From: Pelagibacteraceae bacterium AG-390-L03
GTDB lineage: Bacteria > Pseudomonadota > Alphaproteobacteria > Pelagibacterales > Pelagibacteraceae
Reading direction: 5' to 3'
DNA length: 64,000 nucleotides
Assembly (NCBI GenBank): GCA_003279685.1
Contig: QCHA01000004.1
Coordinates: 20,429-84,428 of the forward strand
Shown: in pieces, positions 52,364 to 60,450 of the stretch
How the letters are laid out: every line of letters starts with the position of its first letter
How positions within the stretch are numbered: the first letter of the stretch is position 1
Position numbers and translations under genes: made by a program
Notes under the pieces: model-generated
Database searches by the model: none
The model's input: only the letters and a program-made list of their open reading frames with translations
Told to the model about the DNA's origin: nothing

Positions 52364-53554
52364 CTAAGATTTAGAAATTAATATTTTTTTTTGATATATA
52401 TCTGATCTTATCGAAACCAAAATAATCAACAAAATTAAAGGAATGCATGCTAAATTAATTTCATTCCAACTAAATTTTAAAATTGAATAACCTGCTACAA
52501 GACTTGCTATAGATTGTATTGAGAAAACTAAAACATCATTAAAACCTTGTACTTTAAATTTCTCACTTTCTTTGTAACAAACAACTAATAAGCTCGTTCC
52601 TCCAATAAATAAAAAGTTCCATCCAATACCCAATAATACTAATGCAATTAAGTAATTTATGAACGTTTGATCATAAAAACTTAAGAAAATACAAATTAAA
52701 TAAATTAAAGCTCCAGAATAAATTATTTTAGAATGTCCATATTTTTTTATTAATGTTCCAGTAATTAAAGATGGCAAAAACATTCCTATTATGTGTGATT
52801 GAATAACAATACTAGTCGAACCTAATGTGAATCCGTGCATCTTATACATACTGATTGGAGTAGCAGTCATTATGAATGACATTATTGAGTATGCAAAAGC
52901 AGCTGTAACAATTGCTTGAAGAATAATAGGGTTTTGTAATAACTCAAAATATGACCTTTGATTACCACTTGTGTTCTCTTTTGGCTTTGGATTTTTATCT
53001 GTTCTATAAAAAATTAATAAAAAAACTGGTATAATTGTTAATACTGCTAAAGAAATATAAGATCCGGTATAAAGATGATCTGAAATTATATCTTTTGTAA
53101 AGTTTGCAACATTAGGGCCAATTAGAGCAGATAGAATTGTTGCAAGTAACAATATAGAAATTGCTCTTGAACTATCATTTTTTTCAACTGTTTCAGCTGC
53201 AGCAAATCTATATTGATGAGTAAACGCAATTCCTGTGCCAATTACGAAACATGAAATACAGAACAAAATAAAATTTTCTGTATAAATAGAATAAGCTCCA
53301 AGCAATGAAGCTATACTTGAATACGTTGATGATAATATAAATCCTTTTTTTCTTCCAATTTTACTCATTATCTTAGCTGCGAAAAAAGAAAATACAGCTG
53401 TACCAACAATTGATAATGATGTTGGAAGAGTGGCCAATGATGCTATTGGGGAAATTTTTAAACCAACAATTCCACTTATAAAAACTGTAATTGGAGGTGC
53501 TGTAAAAGAAAAAACTTGGCAAATAGTTAAAATAATTAAATTCTTATTGAGCAT
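52364..53554 (-). CDS. Major facilitator superfamily transporter
   Basis: A 396-residue inner-membrane protein with twelve helices. FFAAKIMSKIGRKKGFILSS is the A-motif after helix 2, and LLGIGWNFLFIGGTSLLV is a helix in the second half. Ligand unknown; the start FTAPPITVFISGIVG and the general pattern place it among uncharacterised efflux-type MFS proteins. 18 bases before the methyltransferase gene. Confidence 0.87.
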   Translation of the reverse strand: MLNKNLIILTICQVFSFTAPPITVFISGIVGLKISPIASLATLPTSLSIVGTAVFSFFAAKIMSKIGRKKGFILSSTYSSIASLLGAYSIYTENFILFCISCFVIGTGIAFTHQYRFAAAETVEKNDSSRAISILLLATILSALIGPNVANFTKDIISDHLYTGSYISLAVLTIIPVFLLIFYRTDKNPKPKENTSGNQRSYFELLQNPIILQAIVTAAFAYSIMSFIMTATPISMYKMHGFTLGSTSIVIQSHIIGMFLPSLITGTLIKKYGHSKIIYSGALIYLICIFLSFYDQTFINYLIALVLLGIGWNFLFIGGTSLLVVCYKESEKFKVQGFNDVLVFSIQSIASLVAGYSILKFSWNEINLACIPLILLIILVSIRSDIYQKKILISKS

Positions 53555-53582
53555 TTTGTAATTTAATAGTTATTTTGTATTG

Positions 53583-54017
53583 TTAGTGACAAGCAATGCC
53601 AAATTTTTTAAGTCGCCAATAATTATAAGGCCAAGGTGTTAAAAAACCTACTATTAACATGATTGGTATTACCCACCAATTGAGAATGGCTCCTCCAGTT
53701 AAAAGATAATCAGTTAAATTCATCGTTATTTCCATGCTAATCATAGAAATTAGACTCATACCTGAAGCAGTTTTTAGGGCATTAACGAAAGAAAAATTTT
53801 GTCTTATTAGAATAATTGTTTCAAGAATTATACTTGTTATTACTCCATTAATAATTGCTAAAGTCATTATTCCTAAGATTGGAAAAGGTATTTGAGATAA
53901 TTGAAAAAATAAAATAGTACCAAAATCACCAATTGCACATCCTAAGAGACACCAAAAGGTATTTTTTGCACTTACTTTCCAAGTTTCTTTGTGCTTCCAA
54001 TCTATTGTAGAGCTCAT
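53583..54017 (-). CDS. DUF4396 family membrane protein
   Basis: A 144-residue protein with about four helices and a hydrophilic start. STIDWKHKETWKVSAKNTFWCLLGCAIGD at the front and MLIVGFLTPWPYNYWRLKKFG near the end match DUF4396, and SGMSLISMISMEITMNLTDY has the Met/Glu-rich helix of the family. A role in metal or copper handling has been proposed for such proteins; unproven. Divergent from the hydrolase gene by 25 bases. Confidence 0.78.
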   Translation of the reverse strand: MSSTIDWKHKETWKVSAKNTFWCLLGCAIGDFGTILFFQLSQIPFPILGIMTLAIINGVITSIILETIILIRQNFSFVNALKTASGMSLISMISMEITMNLTDYLLTGGAILNWWVIPIMLIVGFLTPWPYNYWRLKKFGIACH

Positions 54018-54042
54018 CTTTAAAATTTGATATTAATCTGAA

Positions 54043-54726
54043 ATGATTTTTAAACAAGAATTCGATACTAAAACCTCTACTTATACCTATATAATTGCCT
54101 CGGCAAAAGGTCGCGAAGCTGTAATTATAGATCCTGTTTTAGAAAATGTTGAAGATTACATTAATATACTAAAGGAGCTAGACCTTAAACTTGTAAAAGT
54201 AATTGACACTCATATTCATGCAGATCATGTCACTGGTGCCTCAAAATTAAAGCAAGTTACTAATTGCACTACTATAATGGGAGAACACACACCTGCAGAT
54301 ACTGTTGAAATTAAAGTTAAAGATGATGAAATTATCGATATTGATAATTTAAAAATTAAATCAATGTATACACCGGGACATACGTCGGACAGTTATAGTT
54401 TTTTATTAGACAATTATCTATTTACTGGTGATACGCTTTTGATAAATGGAACAGGCAGAACAGATTTTCAAAATGGAAGTTCTAAAGATGCTTATAACTC
54501 TTTATTCAATAATCTTTTAAAGTTACCTGAAGAAACATTAGTTTATCCTGGCCATGATTATAATGGTAAGTTTTCAAGTACAATTGGGAATGAAAAAAAA
54601 TTTAATCCTAGGCTACAAGTAAAAAGTGTAGATGAATATGTGGATATAATGTCTAAGCTGAATTTAGCTAAACCTAAAATGATTGAAACAAATGTTAGTA
54701 GAAATATTAAATTAGGTGCTAACTAA
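54043..54726 (+). CDS. Metallo-beta-lactamase fold hydrolase, persulfide dioxygenase-like
   Basis: A 227-residue MBL protein. THIHADHVTGA holds His57, His59, Asp61 and His62; GHTSDSYSF and PGHDYNG supply further metal ligands; GTGRTDFQNGSSKDAY is the motif shared by persulfide dioxygenases (ETHE1/Blh). These oxidise glutathione persulfide to sulfite, which the aprABM products could then use. Ends overlapping azlD by 8 bases. Glyoxalase II is a less likely alternative. Confidence 0.85.
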   Translation: MIFKQEFDTKTSTYTYIIASAKGREAVIIDPVLENVEDYINILKELDLKLVKVIDTHIHADHVTGASKLKQVTNCTTIMGEHTPADTVEIKVKDDEIIDIDNLKIKSMYTPGHTSDSYSFLLDNYLFTGDTLLINGTGRTDFQNGSSKDAYNSLFNNLLKLPEETLVYPGHDYNGKFSSTIGNEKKFNPRLQVKSVDEYVDIMSKLNLAKPKMIETNVSRNIKLGAN

Positions 54727-55036
54727 AAATAACAAAAATTAAAAACCAATAAGAAATCAATCCAGATAGAATAGTTGCAATAATATTTTTTGAAAAATAA
54801 CCAACAATTATTGCAACAATAGCTCCAAAAATTTTAGGATCATTCATTTCTATAAATACCCCATAATCATTTATAAAGATTGCTGGAAAAATTATTGCAG
54901 GAAATACTGCTGAAGGAACATACTCTAATACAGCTTTAATTTTATCTCCAAGCAAGTCTCTATCAACTAGTGCTATCATAGTCATTCTAGTGAAATAAGT
55001 TAATATTCCTGCAATGATAATTGAAAACCAGGTCAT
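54719..55036 (-). CDS. azlD: Branched-chain amino acid exporter subunit AzlD
   Basis: A 105-residue membrane protein with four helices: ITYFTRMTMIAL-like start, LEYVPSAVFPAIIFPAIFI and the end LSGLISYWFLIF. It is the small partner of AzlC; together they export branched-chain amino acids or analogues. Overlaps azlC by 4 bases. Confidence 0.88.
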   Translation of the reverse strand: MTWFSIIIAGILTYFTRMTMIALVDRDLLGDKIKAVLEYVPSAVFPAIIFPAIFINDYGVFIEMNDPKIFGAIVAIIVGYFSKNIIATILSGLISYWFLIFVIFS

Positions 55037-55719
55037 TTTTTTAACCTCAATATTAATGAAGCAACAAATAAAGCAATAACCGGTGATATAATTATATAAG
55101 ACTTAAACGGAGCATCAAAAAATAATAAAGAACTTAAACCACAAGTAATCATAACAATTACATGGTCAATTTTTTTTAAATCTTGAACAACAATAGCTAT
55201 AAAAGTAAGCGGTATTGCAAATTTTAATCCAAGTTCTTCCGGTACAAATGATCCTAAAATTATGCCTGATAATGTTGCTATTTGCCAGCAAACCCACATG
55301 GTACATCCTGTTCCAATCAGATGGTAATGTAAATGTTGTTCAGTTTTGTTTTTTTTGAAAAATTTATTAGACTCAGAAAATCCTTGATCTACTACAAAAT
55401 AAGAAATTAATAATTTTTTAATAAATGATAGTTTTTCAAGATATTCAGATAAAACTGCTCCATATAATAAATGTCTCGAATTGATAATTCCAACAGATGT
55501 AACAGCAACTAAACTAGAGGCACCTCCTGATAACAACTGCAAAAATACAATTTGTGATGCTCCCCCAAAAATAATGATAGACATTGCATAAACTAAGTAT
55601 GGATTAAATCCTAGCTCAACTCCGATTGCTCCACAAATAATTCCAAATGGAATCACTGATAGCATATGGGGAGATATATCTAACATCCCTTTCGTAAATA
55701 ATTGTTTCTTTGAAAGCAT
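55033..55719 (-). CDS. azlC: Branched-chain amino acid exporter subunit AzlC
   Basis: A 228-residue membrane protein with about six helices. SVIPFGIICGAIGVELGF, IIIFGGASQIVFLQLL, NSRHLLYGAVLSEYL and LTFIAIVVQDL are the family landmarks. Works with AzlD. The gene begins 12 bases from the fbpC stop on the same strand. Confidence 0.9.
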   Translation of the reverse strand: MLSKKQLFTKGMLDISPHMLSVIPFGIICGAIGVELGFNPYLVYAMSIIIFGGASQIVFLQLLSGGASSLVAVTSVGIINSRHLLYGAVLSEYLEKLSFIKKLLISYFVVDQGFSESNKFFKKNKTEQHLHYHLIGTGCTMWVCWQIATLSGIILGSFVPEELGLKFAIPLTFIAIVVQDLKKIDHVIVMITCGLSSLLFFDAPFKSYIIISPVIALFVASLILRLKK

Positions 55720-55731
55720 CTGCTTCTTTTA

Positions 55732-56793
55732 TTAAAAACAAACTATGTGATCAATATTAATTGGTCTCTTAATACCAAATTTTTCATCAACTTCATGTTG
55801 ATGTACGTGGTGAGAATGTACAAAAACTGGAATCATTAAATCACTACCTGTTTTTAAAGTATAGATAAAGTTAGTCCCTCTAAATTTTCTATCAACCACC
55901 TCAAGTTTAAGATTGCTTTTATCGTCATGCTCAAGATCCTCAGGCTGTAATAATAGTTGAACATCAGAACCTTTTGGATAATGTTTTATAAAGTTTCCTT
56001 TTATAACTCCAAGGTCTTTATTTTCTAAACTGTTTTCCCCTGTAACTTTTGCTGGTATTAAAATACCTCTATTTAAAAAGTTGACAACTTCAATTGAATT
56101 CGGAAAATGATAAACATTATAAGGATCATCAAACTGCTTTATCTGGCCATCTAATATAATTGCACATTTATTTCCTAAATAAAAAGCTTCATATGAGTCG
56201 TGTGTAACAATTATTGTTGTAATTTTTAATTTACTTAAGATTTTTTTTAATCTTACTTGAATTTCTTCTTTAAAACTTTGATCAACATTTGACAACGGTT
56301 CATCAAGCAATAAAAGATCTGGCTGTGTTAATAAAGATCTTGCAAGAGAAGCACGTTGAGCCTCACCTGCACTAATTTCATGAGGATATTTGTTCAGTAT
56401 TTTTGATATATCAAGTAACTTTATTATTTCTTTAAAATTAATTTTTTGTTTTTTTTTACCTTTATTTCTTTCAGCACCTAACTTTATATTTTCTTCAACC
56501 GTATAATGAGGAAATAAGCTGTTATCCTGAAATGCTAAAGATATATTTCGATCTTCAGGCTCTACATTCTTTTCTCTTGATGAGATTAATTTACTATTTA
56601 ATTTAATTGATCCCTTTTCTATTTTTTCTAATCCAGCTATTGTTCTAAGTATTGTTGTTTTTCCTATTCCAGATGGACCTAAAATACATAAAGTATCCCC
56701 TTCATTTTCAATCGAGAAAGAAACATTTTTGACTTTAGTTTTTCCACCAATCTTAAAATCGACGTCTTTTATTTCCAAATAATTGTTTCTCAT
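55732..56793 (-). CDS. fbpC: Iron(III) ABC transporter ATPase FbpC
   Basis: A 353-residue ABC ATPase with a C-terminal TOBE-like regulatory domain. Walker A LGPSGIGKTTILR, signature ISAGEAQRASLARSLL (a variant of LSGGQ), Walker B LLLLDEPLSNVD. DGQIKQFDDPYNVYHFP is the FbpC/PotA-type region. It powers iron import. Overlaps fbpB by 4 bases. Confidence 0.92.
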   Translation of the reverse strand: MRNNYLEIKDVDFKIGGKTKVKNVSFSIENEGDTLCILGPSGIGKTTILRTIAGLEKIEKGSIKLNSKLISSREKNVEPEDRNISLAFQDNSLFPHYTVEENIKLGAERNKGKKKQKINFKEIIKLLDISKILNKYPHEISAGEAQRASLARSLLTQPDLLLLDEPLSNVDQSFKEEIQVRLKKILSKLKITTIIVTHDSYEAFYLGNKCAIILDGQIKQFDDPYNVYHFPNSIEVVNFLNRGILIPAKVTGENSLENKDLGVIKGNFIKHYPKGSDVQLLLQPEDLEHDDKSNLKLEVVDRKFRGTNFIYTLKTGSDLMIPVFVHSHHVHQHEVDEKFGIKRPINIDHIVCF

Positions 56794-58409
56794 TTTTCTC
56801 TTAATATATATTTAGATGTAAACATTATAAATATTGTTGCAATTAAAATTAGAAATAAAGCTGGTACTGCAGCAGCTTCTAGCAGATCTTCAGAAGCTGA
56901 TATATAAGCTGTTGTTGCAAATGTTTCAAAATTAAATGGTCTTAAAATTAATGTAATAGGTAATTCCCTAATAATTTCTAAAGAAATTAATATCACAACA
57001 AATAAAAGCGAATTTCTTAAAAAAGGAACATGAATATTCATAAAAGTTTTACGTTTTGAGTACCCAAGTAGATAAGAGCTTTCATCAACTGAAATATTTA
57101 TTTTTTCATATCCTGACTTAATTCCATTAAACGCTAATGAATAAAATCGCACAAAATAAACTAAAACCAAACCTAACACAGACCCTATGAATACTTTTTT
57201 AATCGACAAAAAACCTAAAGTTTTAACAATATTTTCATCAAACCAAGCAACAAAAGTTATAAAAGCTACGGCTAGAATAACACCTGGGATAGCATATCCA
57301 GAAATAGATAGAGTTGATAAAAAATTCAAAACTTTATTTTTTGAAACTCTATTTCCATAATTAGAAATAAGAGAAAATATAATTAACACAAAGCTAGATA
57401 AAACTACCAAATAAATAGTATTTAATGTCAACGAAACTACATCTATATCAAAAAGATTTTCTGGAAATTTAATCGTCCAATACAACATTTGACTTAATGG
57501 AAATAAAAAACTTAAAAAGAAAATAATGAAACAAAAAATAAATGCTAAAAAAGATTTTTTACCAGAAAGAATAATTTTTTCTTTTTGTTTAAAACCTCCT
57601 TTCGAATTAAAATGATATTTTGCTTTTTTTCTAGATAAATTTTCTACTATAAATAATGCAAATATAAAAAGTAAAAGAAAGAAAGATAATCGGTTTGAAA
57701 AAGCTAAATCATCAAATGCTATCCATGAGTTATAAATACCAGTTGTTAAAGTATTAATAGAAAAAAAATCAACAGCACCAAATTCAGCTAGAGTTTCCAT
57801 TGCTACAAGAGATAATCCAGCAACAATAGCAGGTCGAGCTGCAGGTAATATTAATTTATATAAAGATTTAAATTTTGAAAATCCAAGACTTCTTCCTAAA
57901 TCAATCAAATTTTGCGACTGATATAAAAATGATGCTCTAGATAAAATATATACATAAGCAAACAAAGAAAAAGAAAGTGAAAGTACGGCACCAAGAAGAC
58001 CATCAAACTTTGGAATATTTTTATTATATTCTCCTTCTCCAAATAAGTTTGTTAAAATTGTAAATGCTGTCCCATAATTTTCAAAAAAAGCTGTTAGAGA
58101 ATATGCATAAATGTATGGAGGAACTGCAAAAGAAAGTATTAACGCCCATTTAAAAAATTCACTGAAAGGAAATTTGTAAAATGAAACTAAATAAGCTGAA
58201 ATAGTTCCGATTAAAAAAGTTAAAATCAAAACACTTATTAATAAAACAAAAGAATTAAATATATATTCAATTAAAAAAGTGTTTTTTAAAATTTCGTAAT
58301 AATTTGATGTATCTTCAAAGAAACTAAAAAAAACTGTAATTATTGGTATTAATACTCCTATAGAAACAACTAAAGAAGATACAAACCAAATATTTAAATT
58401 CTTAAGCAT
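56790..58409 (-). CDS. fbpB: Iron(III) ABC transporter permease FbpB
   Basis: A 539-residue fused permease with about twelve helices: two copies of the EAA loop, DLGRSLGFSKFKSLYKLILPAARPAI in the first half and ESSYLLGYSKRKTFMNIHVP in the second. It forms the whole membrane channel for Fe3+ from FbpA. Its ATG is 39 bases from the peroxiredoxin gene on the same strand. Confidence 0.93.
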   Translation of the reverse strand: MLKNLNIWFVSSLVVSIGVLIPIITVFFSFFEDTSNYYEILKNTFLIEYIFNSFVLLISVLILTFLIGTISAYLVSFYKFPFSEFFKWALILSFAVPPYIYAYSLTAFFENYGTAFTILTNLFGEGEYNKNIPKFDGLLGAVLSLSFSLFAYVYILSRASFLYQSQNLIDLGRSLGFSKFKSLYKLILPAARPAIVAGLSLVAMETLAEFGAVDFFSINTLTTGIYNSWIAFDDLAFSNRLSFFLLLFIFALFIVENLSRKKAKYHFNSKGGFKQKEKIILSGKKSFLAFIFCFIIFFLSFLFPLSQMLYWTIKFPENLFDIDVVSLTLNTIYLVVLSSFVLIIFSLISNYGNRVSKNKVLNFLSTLSISGYAIPGVILAVAFITFVAWFDENIVKTLGFLSIKKVFIGSVLGLVLVYFVRFYSLAFNGIKSGYEKINISVDESSYLLGYSKRKTFMNIHVPFLRNSLLFVVILISLEIIRELPITLILRPFNFETFATTAYISASEDLLEAAAVPALFLILIATIFIMFTSKYILREK

Positions 58410-58448
58410 GGTGGATTTATAATATAAATTTATATTTTTAATATAAAT

Positions 58449-58994
58449 TTACTTTGTTCCTGAAAGATAAGTAATTGTGTTTTCTGGCGTTGTTTCAACG
58501 TAAGGATCATCATCAGAACCTGAATTATTAATTCCGGGTTCTTGCCACCATTTTTCAACTACACCATCATTAATTATAGCCATATATCTCCAACTTCTTT
58601 GACCAAAACCATCATGATCTTTGGAAATTAACATACCCATATATTTAGTAAAAAGCCCCGATCCATCTGGTAAAACTTTTACATTAGAAATATTCATTTT
58701 TTTTGCCCAAGCATTCATCACATACGAGTCGTTGACTGAACAACAGTATATTTCATCAATTCCTAAATCTTTCAATTTTGAGGCATTTTTTTCAAACCCT
58801 GGCAATTGTTGTGAAGAACAAGTGGGTGTAAATGCACCAGGTAAACTGAATAAAATTACTCTTTTGCCTTTAAAGTAATCGTCTGAAGACTTATCAATCC
58901 ATTTACCACCAATTGCACAAATCTCTTCTTCATTAGAAGTGTCACCTTCCCTTACTCTAAATATTACTTTTGGTATTTTAAATCCTTTAATCAT
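58449..58994 (-). CDS. Peroxiredoxin (Prx5/AhpE-like redoxin)
   Basis: About 181 residues, start at ATG 58994; upstream TTG in frame at 59024 lies within a hairpin and is rejected. LFSLPGAFTPTCSSQQLPGFE holds the peroxidatic Cys (TPTCS), with further Cys at EIYCCSVND. Prx5-type peroxide reductase in the cytoplasm. It lies inside the iron importer cluster between fbpA and fbpB, a sensible place for protection from iron-driven peroxide damage. A structured leader precedes it. Confidence 0.9.
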   Translation of the reverse strand: MIKGFKIPKVIFRVREGDTSNEEEICAIGGKWIDKSSDDYFKGKRVILFSLPGAFTPTCSSQQLPGFEKNASKLKDLGIDEIYCCSVNDSYVMNAWAKKMNISNVKVLPDGSGLFTKYMGMLISKDHDGFGQRSWRYMAIINDGVVEKWWQEPGINNSGSDDDPYVETTPENTITYLSGTK

Positions 58995-59014
58995 AATAAA
59001 TTCTATTATTTTTT

Positions 59015-59075
59015 TTGTGCCCAAAACCGATATTAGGAAAGGGTAAAGATCCTAGGAGAAAGACCTTGGGCACAA
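59015..59075 (-). promoter_or_regulatory. Two-tier hairpin in the leader of the peroxiredoxin gene
   Basis: On the reverse strand UUGUGCCCAA and UUGGGCACAA form a perfect 10-bp outer stem closing 41 bases. Inside, UAGGA and UCCUA pair around an 11-base loop, leaving two internal loops (GGUCUUUCUCC and AUAUCGGUUU). It ends 20 bases before the peroxiredoxin ATG and 21 bases after the small CxxC gene stop. An A-run, not a U-run, follows, so it is not a terminator. It fits a cis-regulatory leader or a processing site that separates the genes. Confidence 0.55.
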
Positions 59076-59095
59076 TCATTAAAAAGAAAAATATT

Positions 59096-59284
59096 TCAAT
59101 ATTTAAACGGAGTAAGGATACTTAAAACCTCGTCGTCTTTAATATCTGATAATTTTCTATTATTTATTTTAGTTTTAATTTTTTCAACTTCTAACGAGCA
59201 TGGTTCACATGTTATCTGACCCACTTCTGAACCGCTCTCGTCAGAAGAATTACTTAAATCAAAATTAAATAAATTCTTTTTCAC
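59096..59284 (-). CDS. Small CxxC protein in the iron uptake cluster, hypothetical
   Basis: A 62-residue soluble protein from GTG 59284, with SEVGQITCEPCSLEVEKIK (CxxC near residues 26-29) in its middle and an acidic Ser-rich start. The CxxC could bind iron or zinc or act in redox. No family is recognised. It lies 7 bases after fbpA on the same strand, so it is co-transcribed with the iron importer; a role in iron handling is a guess by position. Confidence 0.6.
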   Translation of the reverse strand: MKKNLFNFDLSNSSDESGSEVGQITCEPCSLEVEKIKTKINNRKLSDIKDDEVLSILTPFKY

Positions 59285-59291
59285 TCTTTAT

Positions 59292-60320
59292 TTATTTCCA
59301 ACCTGCTGCTGTCATTACTTCTAATGCAGCTGCTTGATTTTTTCCATAACTAGCAACTTTTGTAGTTAGATCTTGATTAAAGTCTAACCCTAAATTGTTA
59401 ACTACTAATGGATTTGGTGAAACACCACCAATCATTGGAAACTCAAAAGTATTATTAGTAAAGTGCTCTTGAGCTTCTGCTGATAATAAATAATCAACAA
59501 GTGCAATTGCGTTAGCTTTGTTAGGCGCACCTTTAACTAAAGCAGCACAACTAATGTTCATGTGTGTTCCTCTGTCTTGTTGGTTTGGGAAAAACGCTTT
59601 AACTTTTTTTGCTGCTGCTTGTTGTTCTGCACCTTTGTTACCAGATAACATAAGTGCTAAATAGTAAGTATTAGCTACTGCAATATCTGCTTCTCCAGCT
59701 GCAACTGCCATAATTTGAGCTCTGTCATTTCCTTTAGAGTCTCTAGCCATGTTAGTAACAACACCTTTTGCCCATTCAGCTGTAGCCTTTTTTCCATTAT
59801 TTTCAATTAATGATGCTACAAGAGATTTATTATAAATATTGCTTGATTTTCTAATTACTAATCTACCTTTCCATTTTGGATCAGCTAAACCTTCATAAGT
59901 TAAACCTGATAATTCAGCACCGGTTACTCTTTCAGGTGAGTAATAAATAATTCTTGCTCTTTTTGCTACTCCAACCCACTTATTAGTTCTAAAGTTTTTT
60001 GGAACAGATGCTCTTATTGTTTCAGATGATAAACCACCTTGAAGCATACCTTTTGCTTCAAAAGCACCACATCTTCCAGCGTCTGCTGTAATATAAAGAT
60101 CAGCAGAAGAATCGGCTCCTTCTTCGATCATTCTTTTTTCAAGAGCTCCTGCTTTTCCGTTAATTAAATTTACTTTAATTCCAGTTGCTTTAGTAAACTT
60201 GTCATAAAGCTCGGCGTCCGCTTTATAGTGTCTTGCATTGAAGATATTAACTTCCGCTGCAACAGCAAATGCTGAAGCAAATAAAGTCATTATTAATGCT
60301 AAAATTGATAATTTTCTCAT
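59292..60320 (-). CDS. fbpA: Periplasmic iron(III)-binding protein FbpA
   Basis: About 342 residues from ATG 60320 with a signal peptide (SILALIMTLFASAFAVAA); a longer in-frame start is rejected because it hides the signal. Mature start EVNIFNARHYKADAELYDKF; ANTYYLALML carries the Tyr pair that binds Fe3+; AKGVVTNMARDSKGNDRAQIMAV and FPNQQDRGTHMNISCAALVKG are family blocks. Delivers ferric iron to FbpBC. Two Fur-box-like palindromes lie upstream. Confidence 0.94.
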   Translation of the reverse strand: MRKLSILALIMTLFASAFAVAAEVNIFNARHYKADAELYDKFTKATGIKVNLINGKAGALEKRMIEEGADSSADLYITADAGRCGAFEAKGMLQGGLSSETIRASVPKNFRTNKWVGVAKRARIIYYSPERVTGAELSGLTYEGLADPKWKGRLVIRKSSNIYNKSLVASLIENNGKKATAEWAKGVVTNMARDSKGNDRAQIMAVAAGEADIAVANTYYLALMLSGNKGAEQQAAAKKVKAFFPNQQDRGTHMNISCAALVKGAPNKANAIALVDYLLSAEAQEHFTNNTFEFPMIGGVSPNPLVVNNLGLDFNQDLTTKVASYGKNQAAALEVMTAAGWK

Positions 60321-60351
60321 ATTTCCCTTAATTGTTATTGTTAATTGCGAG

Positions 60352-60389
60352 TGAGAATTATTCTCAATGCGAATGATTATCAATCGCAT
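60352..60389 (-). promoter_or_regulatory. fbpA: Two tandem Fur-box-like palindromes upstream of fbpA
   Basis: TGAGAATTATTCTCA (60352-60366) is a perfect 7-1-7 palindrome matching the Fur core TGATAATNATTATCA at 13 of 15 positions. ATGCGAATGATTATCAATCGCAT (60367-60389) is an 11-1-11 palindrome with one mismatched pair and contains ATGATTATCA of the E. coli Fur box. Centres are 19 bases apart, two helical turns. They lie 32-69 bases before the fbpA ATG; a TTGATA and AATAAT fall inside them on the reverse strand, so bound repressor would block the promoter. Confidence 0.82.
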
Positions 60390-60450
60390 ATATTGTCGCA
60401 GTTGTAAAGGGTTAATTGATTTATGGTAAAAAAATTAATTAATAATTCTT

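Noticed and set aside
59015..59024. TTG start extending the peroxiredoxin
   Set aside because: It lies inside the hairpin and an ATG with family-like N-terminus follows at 58994.
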